This document shows, in pieces, positions 8,768 to 17,692 of a stretch of 64,000 nucleotides of DNA. The DNA comes from Gammaproteobacteria bacterium (GTDB lineage: Bacteria > Pseudomonadota > Gammaproteobacteria > JADZEE01), in contig JADZEE010000031.1 of assembly GCA_020850735.1 (NCBI GenBank), forward strand, positions 40,678 through 104,677, in the 5' to 3' direction. The notes under the pieces were generated by a model. The model had not been told where the DNA came from, made no database searches, and worked only from the letters and a program-made list of their open reading frames with translations. Both the position numbers and the translations under genes were made by a program. Each line of letters opens with the position of its first letter. The first letter of the stretch is position 1.

Positions 8768-10126
8768 ATGCAACCTCTCCCCTGCTCACCAGCGCCGGCC
8801 GGGGAAGTACTCACCGGCGTCCGGCTCGGCGCACCGATTTCGCTGGATAATCATAGATTTGCCAGCGACGACGGCCAGCAGCAGCTCAACGGTGTCATCG
8901 CCACGCTGGCGTACCGGCACGGCGCCGTGGTGAGCCGTTTTCGTGATTACGAGCTCGCGACGGCGTTCCAGCCGATCGTCAGCTTCGCCCACCAGCGTCC
9001 GGTCGGCTGCGAGGCCCTGGTCCGGGCGAAGGACACCGGTGGCGACCCCGTCGCGCCGGGAGTGCTGTTCGATTCGGTGACCCGCACCAGCGATTCGGTC
9101 CTGCTCGACCGCCTGTGCCGGGGACTTCACGTGGCCAATTTCCGCGCCCTGGGCGACCAGGACTGGCTGTTTCTCAACGTCAATCCGCGCGTCGTCAGCG
9201 AGGGACCACGCCACGGCAGCTTCTTCAGGGATCTGCTCGATCATTTCGGTATCGCGCCGCACCAGGTGGTCATCGAGTTACTGGAAACCGCCATTACCAA
9301 TGAACAGGCACTGACCGAGACAGTCGACTATTACCGTGACCTCGGCTGCATGCTGGCGCTCGATGACTTCGGCGCCGGGCACTCCAATTTCGATCGCATC
9401 TGGCGCCTGCAGCCGGAGATCATCAAGCTCGACCGCCAGATGCTCGCTGACGCCACTCGCATCGATGTCGTCCGCCGCAGCCTGCCCAATCTGGTCGCAC
9501 TGCTGCACGAGGCCGGTTGCATCGTGCTCGCCGAAGGCATCGAAACCGAAGACGAGGCGCTGGTCGCCATGGAAGCGGGGGTGGACCTCGCCCAGGGCTA
9601 TCTGTTCGGCCGCCCCGCGCCCATATCCGCGCCGGCGCCGCTGAACCTCGCGGTATGCCACGAGGTGCTGCAGCGCTTCCGCGACAATACCAGTACCGAC
9701 CAGCGCCGCGACCAGCTGCGCATGGCCGGGTACATCGGCGTGTTCAACGAGGTCGCCCGCCACATCGGTGCCGGCGCCGAACCGGCGGCCGTGGTCGACG
9801 ACCTGTTCGCCCTGCCCGCCGCCCTGCGCTTTTACCTGCTCGACGGCGACGGCGCCCAGACCGGCCACAACTTCATTCCTGTGCTGCAGCAACGGTCGGT
9901 CGACCGGCGCCTGCGCCCTCTCGCCCAGGTCAAGGGCGCCAACTGGTACCACCGCAGCTACTTCCGCAAGGCACTGCAACACCCGGGCGAGGTACAGATC
10001 ACCAGCCCCTACCTGTCGCTGCCCGATGCCACCATGTGCGTCACCCTGTCCACGACCGTGACCTGCTGCGGCGAGCTGCGCGTGCTGTGCCTGGACCTCG
10101 CCGTGCCCGGGTCGGGCGCCGCGTGA
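8768..10126 (+). CDS. EAL-domain cyclic-di-GMP phosphodiesterase with C-terminal sensory domain
   Basis: 452 aa. An EAL domain (about residues 58-305) has every catalytic signature: E82ALVR, NVNP, IELLET, LDDFGAG, the IKLDRQ lysine, AEGIETE and QGYLFG. It should therefore hydrolyse cyclic-di-GMP to pGpG with Mg or Mn. The C-terminal 130 residues (RFYLLDGDGAQTGHNF, GANWYHRSYFRKAL, ITSPYLS) resemble the PAS/Cache-like domain that follows EAL in YkuI. There is no membrane segment, so this is a cytoplasmic sensor-effector. The start at 8768 faces the divergent kinase remnant. An ATG-less upstream extension is antisense to that remnant and was rejected. Confidence 0.9.
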   Translation: MQPLPCSPAPAGEVLTGVRLGAPISLDNHRFASDDGQQQLNGVIATLAYRHGAVVSRFRDYELATAFQPIVSFAHQRPVGCEALVRAKDTGGDPVAPGVLFDSVTRTSDSVLLDRLCRGLHVANFRALGDQDWLFLNVNPRVVSEGPRHGSFFRDLLDHFGIAPHQVVIELLETAITNEQALTETVDYYRDLGCMLALDDFGAGHSNFDRIWRLQPEIIKLDRQMLADATRIDVVRRSLPNLVALLHEAGCIVLAEGIETEDEALVAMEAGVDLAQGYLFGRPAPISAPAPLNLAVCHEVLQRFRDNTSTDQRRDQLRMAGYIGVFNEVARHIGAGAEPAAVVDDLFALPAALRFYLLDGDGAQTGHNFIPVLQQRSVDRRLRPLAQVKGANWYHRSYFRKALQHPGEVQITSPYLSLPDATMCVTLSTTVTCCGELRVLCLDLAVPGSGAA

Positions 10127-10272
10127 GCGGGCGCGACGCCGGCGTCTGATCGCGCCCCGGCGGTGTGCGCCGCGCAGGCGGCCACCGCGACGACGCCACC
10201 GCGCCGGCGGCGGTCTGCGGGTTCCGGGCACGGCGGTCGTGGCCGCCGCGTACGACCCGAGGCCGGCGAGCC

Positions 10273-11172
10273 TCATGCCGGCGCGGCGACGGGCGGGTGT
10301 TGCGTGCCGCCCGCGAACAGCGCCGCATCACGCTCGAACTGCGCAGCCAGCCAGTCCGCCAGCGCCCGCACTCGCGCCGTCCGTTTGAGATCGGCGTGCA
10401 GGATCAGCCACACCTCGCGCAACGACACCGGCGCGCCGAGGCGCCGGAGATCGGGGTCGACGTCCGCGAGGTAGCAGGGCAGCAGCGCGACACCCAGGCC
10501 GGCGCGCACCGCCTCCAGGGACAGCACGCCGACACTGGCACGCAGAACGACCGGCGCGCCGGGATAACGGCGCGCGACCCATTGTGCCTCCGGCAGGTGG
10601 GCATACCGATCCTCGTACCGGATCCACGGCAGTTGCGCCGGATCCGCGCCCGCACGGGCGGTCAGCTCGCGGCCTGCGTAGACGGCATAGGCGAGACGCG
10701 CGAGCCGGCGCGTCACCACGCCGCCACCTTCCGGCCGGGACATGCGCAGCGCGAGATCGGCCTCGCGCCGGGAGAGGTTCAGGTGGCTGGTGTCGGCAAC
10801 CAACTCGAGGACGATGTCCGGGTAGCGGACCCTGAAGTCGCCGAGGCGCGGGACGAGGTAGCCGCACAGCAGCGCGTTCACGGAAGTCATGCGCACGCTG
10901 CCCCACAGCGCGCCGTCGCGGCCACCGATGGCCTGCTCCAGCGCCAGCATCTCCTGTTCGATGGCTTCGGCGCGCTGCAACGCCACCTCGCCCGCCGCCG
11001 TCGGCACGAGCCGGCCGTCGATCCGGTCGAACAGGCGCGCCCCGAGGGTGCGTTCGCTGGCCGCCAGGCGGCGCGCCACCGTCGTGGCGTCGGCCGACAC
11101 TGCGCGGGCAGCCGCGGCCAGGGTGCCCCCGCGCGCGGCCGCGAGCACGTAGCGCAGATCGATCCAGTTCAT
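10273..11172 (-). CDS. LysR-family transcriptional regulator
   Basis: 299 residues: an N-terminal winged helix-turn-helix (about 3-62, LRYVLAAARGGTLAAAAR ... GARLFDR) and a LysR substrate-binding domain. It is divergent from the GST/glutathionyl-hydroquinone reductase pair, with 158 bp between, the classic layout for a LysR regulator and its target; inducer unknown. The ATG at 11172 (MNWIDLRY) was chosen over one 14 codons upstream because LysR similarity begins here. Confidence 0.9.
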   Translation of the reverse strand: MNWIDLRYVLAAARGGTLAAAARAVSADATTVARRLAASERTLGARLFDRIDGRLVPTAAGEVALQRAEAIEQEMLALEQAIGGRDGALWGSVRMTSVNALLCGYLVPRLGDFRVRYPDIVLELVADTSHLNLSRREADLALRMSRPEGGGVVTRRLARLAYAVYAGRELTARAGADPAQLPWIRYEDRYAHLPEAQWVARRYPGAPVVLRASVGVLSLEAVRAGLGVALLPCYLADVDPDLRRLGAPVSLREVWLILHADLKRTARVRALADWLAAQFERDAALFAGGTQHPPVAAPA

Positions 11173-11330
11173 CGTGGTCCTGGCAGAAGGGCTGCAGGTA
11201 TGCAGGTTTGCCATGCGATCCTAACGATTCATTCGGCGTCTGTGCAGGGGGTATGCTCACTCCCGTCGAGCCCGGCCCCGTGGGGCGCGGGCGCAGTCAC
11301 GTCTTGCGGACGAATCCAGGAGTCGCAACC

Positions 11331-12122
11331 ATGATCGAGCTGTACACCCACCCGATGTCGCCGTGCGCGCAGAAGGTACGCATCGTACTGGCGGAAAAGC
11401 GTCTGCCCTGGACCGCGCGCCCGGTCGATCTGCCGCGCAAGCAGAACCTCGAGCCCTGGTACCTGAAGCTGAACAAGCTGGGGGTCGTACCGACCCTGGT
11501 CGACGACGGCCTGCCGGTCATCGAGTCCTCGATCATTTGCGAATATCTCGAGGATGCCTATCCCGCGGTGCGGCTACGCCCCGCCGATCCGCACGCCAGC
11601 GCGGCCATGCGATTCTGGATGAAGCAGGTCGACGGCAAGCTGCACCCGGCCTGCGGCACGCTGCAATGGCCGCTGGTGATGCGTCCGGGACTGCTGGCCA
11701 TGCCGGAAAGCGAACAGCGACGCCTGCTGGAGCTCATCGTCGAACGTGAACGGCGGGAGCGACAGAAGCGTCTGCTCGAGCACGGCATCGATGCGCCCGA
11801 CGTCGTCAATGCCGTGCGCACCTACCAGCAGATCATCGCCGACATGGAGACCGCGCTGGGCGCGCATCCCTGGATAGTCGGCGCGGAATTCACACTCGCC
11901 GACTGTGCGCTGGCGCCGTATTTCCAGACCCTGCTCCAGTTCGGCTGGACGGCGCTGTACGCACGGTGCCCGCGGGTGGCCGACTGGTACGAGCGGGTGC
12001 AGGCCAGACCGTCCTATATCAGCGGCGTCGCCGCGGAATTCCCCGAGCCGGTGCGCGCGGATCTGCGCCACAAGGGTGCCGAGGCCTGGCCCAAGATCGC
12101 CCGTCACCTGGAGACGGCGTGA
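11331..12122 (+). CDS. Glutathione S-transferase
   Basis: 263 residues. The N-terminal thioredoxin-fold domain (ELYTHPMSPCAQKVRIVLAEK, cis-Pro in VVPTLVDD, ESSIICEYLE) is followed by an all-helical C-terminal domain (LADCALAPYFQTLLQFGW). The SPCAQK motif places Ser or Cys near residue 10-11 at the glutathione site. It probably conjugates or dehalogenates electrophiles. Its stop overlaps the GTG start of the next gene (GTGA), so the two are translationally coupled. It is likely regulated by the divergent LysR gene. Confidence 0.9.
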   Translation: MIELYTHPMSPCAQKVRIVLAEKRLPWTARPVDLPRKQNLEPWYLKLNKLGVVPTLVDDGLPVIESSIICEYLEDAYPAVRLRPADPHASAAMRFWMKQVDGKLHPACGTLQWPLVMRPGLLAMPESEQRRLLELIVERERRERQKRLLEHGIDAPDVVNAVRTYQQIIADMETALGAHPWIVGAEFTLADCALAPYFQTLLQFGWTALYARCPRVADWYERVQARPSYISGVAAEFPEPVRADLRHKGAEAWPKIARHLETA

Positions 12123-13129
12123 GCGACGCGTACCGGGCCGCGCCGACGCCGCTGCGCGACGACCACGTTACCGACGCCGGCGGCGCCTTCGTGCGCCCAC
12201 CTTCGCGTTTTCGCAACTGGGTCACCGCGGACGGTCGCCCCGGCCCGCAGGGACAAGGCGGATTTCGCGCCGAACCCGGCCGCTACCACCTGTACGCGGC
12301 GCTCATCTGCCCGTGGGCGCAGCGCACGCTCATCCTGCGCCAGCTCAAGCAGCTCCAGGATGTCGTGTCCGTGTCCATCGTCTTGCCGCAGCGCGGCCCG
12401 CAGGGCTGGGAATTCGGCGCAATGCGCGGCTGCTCGCCCGACGTCGTCAACGGCGAGCGCTACCTGCGCGACGTCTACCTGCGGGCCGAGCCGCACTACG
12501 ACGGTCGCGTCACAGTGCCGGTGCTCTGGGATCGCGAACGGGCCACGATCGTCAACAACGAATCGGCCGACATCGTCCGCATGCTGAACAGCGCTTTCGA
12601 TGCCTACACGCCGGTCGCCACGGATTTCTATCCGCCCGCATTGCGCGCCGGCATCGACGCAGTCAACGACATGGTCTACGAGCAGCTCAACAACGGTGTG
12701 TACCGGGCCGGCCTGGCACGTTCGCAAACCGCCTACGAACACGCCTACGACGCGGTGTTCTCGGCGCTCGACGGGCTCGAAGCGCGCCTGGCATCGCAGC
12801 GCTACCTGGTCGGGACGACGATCACCGAGGCCGACTGGCGGCTGTTTCCCACGCTCGTGCGCTTCGACGCCGTGTACCACACGCTGTTCAAGTGCAACGC
12901 GCGCCGGCTCGTGGATTATCCGAACCTGTGGGCTTACACGCGCGAGCTCTACCAGTGGCCGGGCATCGCGGCAACCGTCGACCTGGAGCACATCAAGCTC
13001 GGCTACTGGCGGAGCGGGGAACGTAATCCCAACGGGATCGTTCCCAAGGGCCCGGAGCTCGACCTGTGCCGCGCCCACGGCCGCGACCGTCTGCCCGCGG
13101 GCGACACGGCCGACCCGCGGTCGTCCTGA
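12119..13129 (+). CDS. Glutathionyl-hydroquinone reductase (Xi-class GST)
   Basis: 336 residues, similar to PcpF/YqjG/ECM4. It reduces glutathionyl-hydroquinones back to hydroquinone and glutathione. The catalytic Cys64 is in CPWAQR, and the family hallmarks RFRNWVTADG, NNESADIVRML and FDAVYHTLFKCN are present. It starts with GTG at 12119 inside the stop of the GST gene; no ATG in this frame lies near the family's usual N-terminus. The pair suggests handling of quinone or chlorinated/hydroxylated aromatic by-products. Confidence 0.92.
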   Translation: MSDAYRAAPTPLRDDHVTDAGGAFVRPPSRFRNWVTADGRPGPQGQGGFRAEPGRYHLYAALICPWAQRTLILRQLKQLQDVVSVSIVLPQRGPQGWEFGAMRGCSPDVVNGERYLRDVYLRAEPHYDGRVTVPVLWDRERATIVNNESADIVRMLNSAFDAYTPVATDFYPPALRAGIDAVNDMVYEQLNNGVYRAGLARSQTAYEHAYDAVFSALDGLEARLASQRYLVGTTITEADWRLFPTLVRFDAVYHTLFKCNARRLVDYPNLWAYTRELYQWPGIAATVDLEHIKLGYWRSGERNPNGIVPKGPELDLCRAHGRDRLPAGDTADPRSS

Positions 13130-13202
13130 ACCGCGACCGGCTCCCGTGCGCCGGGGTGGCTATGCTACCGTGACCGGCAATCACCACGCCCGACCGCCGC
13201 CC

Positions 13203-13931
13203 ATGCCACCCACTCTCGAGCCGGATACCGCCGCCATCAAGACGCTGGCCGAGCGCGCGCACCGGCAGATCCGCGCCGACATCATCGCCGGGCGCTTCCA
13301 GCCCGACGACAAGCTGCGTATCGAGGAGCTGCGCGACACCTATTCCATCGGCGCCAGCCCCCTGCGCGAAGCCCTCAGCCGGCTGGCGGCCGAGGGCCTG
13401 GTCGTCGCCATCGGCCAGCGCGGCTTCCGGGTCGCGCCGGTATCGCTCGAGGAACTGCGCGACATCACCCGTGTGCGCATCCTGCTCGAGATCGAGGCCC
13501 TCAAGGACAGCGTGGTCCATGGCGACGACGCCTGGGAGGCCGCCGTCGTCGCGGCGTTCCATCGCCTGTCCAAGATCGACACCAGTCAGCCGGGTATGAC
13601 GGCGCAGTACGAAAGCCGTAATCACGATTTTCACGAATCGCTGGTCGCCGCGTGCCGCTCGCCGCTGCTCCGACGTTACCGCGCCGCGGTTTACGATCAG
13701 CACAAGCGCTACCGCATTCTCAGTCTTCAGGACGAACCGCGGCAGGGCCGGGATCTGCAGCACGAGCACCGGGCCATTCTCGACGCCATCCTCGCGCGGG
13801 ACGTGGCCACCGCCTGCGCGGCCGCCGAGCTCCATATCCTGACCACCGTGCAGCACGTGGAACGGATCTTCACCCGCATGGGCGGCGCCCCGGCCACCGC
13901 GCAGCGACGCCCGGCCCCGCGGGCCGATTGA
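13203..13931 (+). CDS. GntR-family regulator, FCD (FadR/VanR-type) subfamily
   Basis: 242 residues. The winged helix-turn-helix spans about residues 14-80 (HRQIRADIIAGRF, GASPLREALSRLAAEGLV), followed by an FCD ligand domain (RILLEIEAL, FHESLVAAC, QHEHRAILDAILARD) with metal-binding His candidates. Such regulators usually repress catabolic operons and release DNA on binding a carboxylate. Their operators follow TNGTNNNACNA, and boxes of that kind occur upstream of several operons in this window. It is one of two FCD-type GntR genes here (the other at 32215), so either could read the boxes. Confidence 0.9.
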   Translation: MPPTLEPDTAAIKTLAERAHRQIRADIIAGRFQPDDKLRIEELRDTYSIGASPLREALSRLAAEGLVVAIGQRGFRVAPVSLEELRDITRVRILLEIEALKDSVVHGDDAWEAAVVAAFHRLSKIDTSQPGMTAQYESRNHDFHESLVAACRSPLLRRYRAAVYDQHKRYRILSLQDEPRQGRDLQHEHRAILDAILARDVATACAAAELHILTTVQHVERIFTRMGGAPATAQRRPAPRAD

Positions 13932-13945
13932 GAGCTCGTGCGTTG

Positions 13946-14854
13946 CTAGAGCGGCTGCGTGAACAGGCGGCTGCGGGCCTGGTCGCTGATGGCGGCGACC
14001 GCCGGATGCTTGATGCGACGTTCGGCGGAAATCGCGACGAAGCGTTCGATCACGTCGGTCGTGCGACCGACGATCCGCACGTCGTACTGCTCGACGATCT
14101 CGGCCTCGATCACGCTCGCCGCGGGGAACATGCCGACACCGGCCGCACCGAACGCCTTGAGCAAGGCGCTGTCCTCGACTTCGGCGCGCACGTCCGGATT
14201 GATCCCCTTGCGATCGAACCACAGCTCCAGGCTCCGGCGCAGGGCGGTGTTGTGGGTCGGCAGCACCATCGGCGCGCCGGACAGCGACGCCGGAAAACGC
14301 TGCTGGTAACGGCTGGCGGTGCGTGCCGGGCTGAAAAACGTCACGCCGCTGGCGCCCAGGGCGTGGTTGTAGACACGCAGACCTGCGGTCGAGCCCGCCG
14401 GACTGTCCGAGAGCACCAGATCGACGTGATGACGCGAGAGCTCGATCAGCAGGTCGTCGAGCTTGCCTTCGATGCAGGTCAGGCGCACCGGCGGATCGAG
14501 CGCGAAAGCCGGCTCGAGGATGCGGTAGGCGATCCGTTTCGGCAGCACGTCGACGATCGCCACGCGCAGGGGTCGCAGGCCACCGGGAAGACGTCCGCGC
14601 AGCACATCGTTGAGCTCGGCGCCGAGACGGAACATCTCGTCGGCGTAACGAAACACGAGCTCGCCGGTCTCGGTCAGATGGAGGCGCCGGCCGGCCCGGC
14701 GGAACAGCTTGCTGCCCACCGCATCCTCGAGCTGCGCCAGCTGACTGCTCAGGGTCTGCGGCGTCAGGAACAGGCGCTCGGCCGCGCGCACGACCCCGCC
14801 CTCGGACGCGATGACCCAGAAATAGTGCAGGTGTTTGTAGTTCAGGTGGCGCAT
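13946..14854 (-). CDS. nhaR: LysR-family activator NhaR
   Basis: 302 residues starting MRHLNYKHLHYFWVIASEGG, followed by LTPQTLSSQLAQLED, both very typical of NhaR, which activates the Na+/H+ antiporter gene nhaA in response to sodium. It is divergent from nhaA, as usual, but that gene is now a truncated relic, so NhaR may have lost its local target. The LysR domain structure is intact, and the start and stop are normal. Confidence 0.88.
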   Translation of the reverse strand: MRHLNYKHLHYFWVIASEGGVVRAAERLFLTPQTLSSQLAQLEDAVGSKLFRRAGRRLHLTETGELVFRYADEMFRLGAELNDVLRGRLPGGLRPLRVAIVDVLPKRIAYRILEPAFALDPPVRLTCIEGKLDDLLIELSRHHVDLVLSDSPAGSTAGLRVYNHALGASGVTFFSPARTASRYQQRFPASLSGAPMVLPTHNTALRRSLELWFDRKGINPDVRAEVEDSALLKAFGAAGVGMFPAASVIEAEIVEQYDVRIVGRTTDVIERFVAISAERRIKHPAVAAISDQARSRLFTQPL

Positions 14855-15059
14855 GCCGGGTCACCGCATTCATCTGGTTTTATGGAGGCAATAGTACTGT
14901 GACTTCGGTTTTGACTGATCAATTGCGCGTGCCGGCCAAGCCGGTCGTGGCCGGCCCGGGGCCCCGCCGGGCAGGCGCCGGGCATGGGCGCGCGCCGCGC
15001 CGGTTCCGGCCGGGCGGCGCGGCCCGGCGCAGGAACGGCGGCAGCGGGAGCCACACGGC

Positions 15060-15468
15060 GTGACCGGCGGCCACGAGACCGGCTTGACCGACGTCATCCC
15101 CATGGCGCCGGTCAAGAATTTCCTGCGGCTCGAATCCGCCGGCGGCATCGTCCTGATGGTGAGCGCCGTGCTCGCCATCATCGCCGCCAACTCGCCGCTC
15201 GCCGGCGTTTACGGCCATCTGCTGGACATGCCGCTGACCGTGGCCGTTGGCGAAGCCGCGGTGTCCAAGCCCATCGTGCTTTGGATCAACGACGGGCTGA
15301 TGGCGATCTTCTTCCTGTTGATCGGTCTGGAGCTCAAACGCGAAGTGCTCGACGGTGAGTTGAGCACGGCACGGCACGGCGCGTCGGATCGCCCTGCCCG
15401 CATCCGCGGTGTCCGGCTACTGCTGGCTCGCGCGCGTGACGCCCGCGAGCGCCGCGCGCCCGCGCTGA
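15060..15468 (+). pseudogene. nhaA: Truncated, frameshifted nhaA (Na+/H+ antiporter)
   Basis: The first 100 residues are good Nha[57 protein letters not shown]. The frame then breaks in three tandem ACGGC units (15366-15380). Removing 10 bp (two units) would restore [15 protein letters not shown], the expected continuation, so a slippage expansion is the likely cause. The restored frame ends at 15468 after about 15 more residues, so the last 280 or so residues are also missing. Starts are possible at GTG 15060 or ATG 15102. Confidence 0.85.
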
Positions 15469-15534
15469 AACCGATCGGGCCGCGTTGCGGCGCCGTCCAC
15501 GCTCGCATCGGGCCGGTGCACGATGGCCCTTGTT

Positions 15535-15577
15535 CATAAAACGATCTCGTCCTACAATATTATCTGCTTATTTTTCA
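15535..15577 (+). promoter_or_regulatory. AT-rich promoter island with TCGTCCTACAA box
   Basis: A sudden AT-rich patch in GC-rich DNA, 55 bp before the dehydratase operon. It carries TCGTCCTACAA at 15547-15557, which fits TNGTNNNACNA. Read on the other strand it is TTGTAGGACGA, identical to the box before the second Rieske gene (36584). It is followed by ATTATCTGCTTATT. Most likely a GntR-type operator overlapping the promoter. Confidence 0.6.
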
Positions 15578-15611
15578 AGTCGGCGCCATTGCGCCGCCTC
15601 CCGGGACGCAG

Positions 15612-17030
15612 ATGACCGGCGCACGAACATTCTTCGACAAGGTATGGGACGAGCACGTGGTTGCCGATCTGGGCGACGGCGCCTGGCTCGTGTACATCGA
15701 TCGCAATTTCCAGCATGAGCTCACCGGCGCCATCTCCCTGCGCGGCCTCACCGACGCGGGCCGCACCGTGCGCCGTCCCGATCTGAGCTTCGGTACCATG
15801 GACCACGTGCTCGACACCTTTGCCGGACGCGGCGACCGTACGCTCGTGCCGCGCGGAACGGAGTTCATCCGTGCCTTCCGCGCAGCCTGCGACAGGCACG
15901 GTATCGAGCTGTTCGACATCGCCAGCGCCGAGCAGGGTATCGTCCATGTCATTGCCCCCGAGCTCGGCATCGCGCTGCCAGGGTGCACCTTCGTTTGCGG
16001 CGACAGTCACACCTGCACGGTCGGCGGGGTAGGCGCCTTCGCTTTCGGCATCGGCTCGACCGACGTCGAGCACGTGTTCGCCACCCAGACCCTGGCCGTC
16101 ACGCGACCACGCACCATGCGGGTGGAGCTCACCGGCAGACTCGCCGCCGGGGTGTATCCCAAGGATCTGATCCTTCACCTCATCGGCCGTATCGGCGCCG
16201 ACGGCGGCAACGGCTACGCCATGGAGTTCGCCGGTCCCGTGCTCCACACCCTGCCGATGGAGGGGCGTCTGACTCTGTGCAACATGGCGGTCGAGCTGTC
16301 GGCGCGCACCGGGCTGGTGGCCCCTGACCAGATCACCTATGAGTATCTGCACGGCCGCCCGTTCGCGCCGGCGGGCCGGGCCTGGGACGAGGCGCTCGCG
16401 TACTGGCGGGGCCTGCCCTCGGACCCGGGCGCACGCTACGATCACGATGTGCAGATGAATTGCGACGCCGTGACCCCACAGGTCACCTGGGGCACCAGCC
16501 CCGAGCACGTCGTCTCGGTCGACGGTGTCGTGCCCGATCCCGCCGCCGCGGGGAGCGCGAAAATGCGCACCGGCATGGAGAAGGCGCTCGCCTATACCGG
16601 CCTCGCGCCCGGTATGCGAATTACCGATCTCGCCATCGATGCCGCTTTCATCGGCTCGTGCACCAACAGCCGGCTGAGCGATCTGCGCGCCGCCGCACGC
16701 ACGCTCCGGGGCCGCAAGGTCGCGCCCGGCGTACAGGCGATCTGCTCGCCCGGTTCCACCCGGGTGAAGCGCGAAGCCGAAGCCGAGGGTATCGATCGCA
16801 TCTTCGTCGAGGCCGGCTTCCAATGGCGAGAGGCCGGCTGCTCGCTGTGCTGCGCGCCGGGTTGTGGCGGCGAGAGCTTCCGGGAACGCGCGCGGCTCAT
16901 CACCTCGACCAACCGCAACTTCGAGAACCGCCAGGGCCGCGGCGTGGTCTCGCATCTGGCCAGCCCCGCCACGGTCGCATGGTCGGCGGTGCAGGGTCGG
17001 ATAGCCGACATTCGCACCGCGGAGCGCTGA
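15612..17030 (+). CDS. Aconitase-family hydratase large subunit (LeuC/DmdA-like)
   Basis: 472 residues with the homoaconitase/LeuC fold: TMDHV, VCGDSHTCTVGG, and the [4Fe-4S] ligands in GSCTNS (near residue 354) and GCSLC (near 417). TSTNRNFENRQGRG completes the active-site region. LeuC proteins carry a Met/Asn-Pro-containing loop after GCSMC; here it is CAPGCGGE with two extra cysteines, so it differs from standard leucine-pathway enzymes. With the next two genes it resembles dimethylmaleate hydratase plus 2,3-dimethylmalate lyase of nicotinate degradation. A citramalate or isopropylmalate substrate is not excluded. First gene of a three-gene operon. Confidence 0.85.
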   Translation: MTGARTFFDKVWDEHVVADLGDGAWLVYIDRNFQHELTGAISLRGLTDAGRTVRRPDLSFGTMDHVLDTFAGRGDRTLVPRGTEFIRAFRAACDRHGIELFDIASAEQGIVHVIAPELGIALPGCTFVCGDSHTCTVGGVGAFAFGIGSTDVEHVFATQTLAVTRPRTMRVELTGRLAAGVYPKDLILHLIGRIGADGGNGYAMEFAGPVLHTLPMEGRLTLCNMAVELSARTGLVAPDQITYEYLHGRPFAPAGRAWDEALAYWRGLPSDPGARYDHDVQMNCDAVTPQVTWGTSPEHVVSVDGVVPDPAAAGSAKMRTGMEKALAYTGLAPGMRITDLAIDAAFIGSCTNSRLSDLRAAARTLRGRKVAPGVQAICSPGSTRVKREAEAEGIDRIFVEAGFQWREAGCSLCCAPGCGGESFRERARLITSTNRNFENRQGRGVVSHLASPATVAWSAVQGRIADIRTAER

Positions 17031-17032
17031 AC

Positions 17033-17692
17033 GTGCAGAAGTTCACTCGCCTGACCGCAATCGCCGCACCGCTGGTACGGCCGAACATCGACACCGATGC
17101 GCTGATCCCCGGCCACCAGCTCACGTTCATCGCCAAGAGCGGTTTTGCGCGCGGACTGTTCTGCGACTGGCGCTTCGAGAATCCGAAGGACAGTGACGAG
17201 GCGCGGCGCGAGAATCCCGACTTCGTGCTCAACCGGGCACCCTACCGGGAGGCGAAGATCCTGCTCGCGGGCGGGAACTTCGCCTGCGGTTCATCGCGCG
17301 AAGCGGCCGTGTGGGCACTGCGCGACTGGGGCATCCGTTGCATCGTCGCGCCGAGCTACGGTCCCATTTTTTACGCCAGCTGTTTCAAGAACGGCTTGCT
17401 GCCGGTGGTGCTGGCGCAGGAGACCGTCGACGCGCTCGCCGCCGAGGTCGAAGCGAGCAACGGCGTGCAACCCCTGACCGTCGATCTCGTCACCTGCGCG
17501 GTCACCACCGCGTCCGGACGCGACTACCCGTTCAGCGTCGCCACCAATCTGCGCCGAATGCTGCTCGAGGGACTCGATCACATCGACGCGACACTGACGC
17601 TGCGCGCCGCGATCGAATCTTTCGAGACTCGCGACCGCGGCAAACGACCGTGGGTCCATGCCCGCGAACGACGCGAGAGTGCGGCTCCATGA
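17033..17692 (+). CDS. Aconitase-family hydratase small subunit (LeuD/DmdB-like)
   Basis: 219-residue swivelling-domain subunit: RPNIDTDALIPGHQL, LLAGGNFACGSSREAA and GPIFYASCFKNGLLPV are the family hallmarks. It forms a heterodimer with the product of the gene 2 bp upstream. The GTG at 17033 is used as start because it lies directly after the large-subunit stop and begins the conserved region. Its stop overlaps the next start (ATGA). Not a lone leuD: no leuB is adjacent. Confidence 0.88.
   Translation: MQKFTRLTAIAAPLVRPNIDTDALIPGHQLTFIAKSGFARGLFCDWRFENPKDSDEARRENPDFVLNRAPYREAKILLAGGNFACGSSREAAVWALRDWGIRCIVAPSYGPIFYASCFKNGLLPVVLAQETVDALAAEVEASNGVQPLTVDLVTCAVTTASGRDYPFSVATNLRRMLLEGLDHIDATLTLRAAIESFETRDRGKRPWVHARERRESAAP

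Noticed and set aside
15612..17692. Calling the pair leuC-leuD of leucine synthesis
   Set aside because: No leuB or leuA is adjacent, the pair is fused in operon with a lyase, and the iron-sulfur loop differs from LeuC. The wider family name was kept instead.
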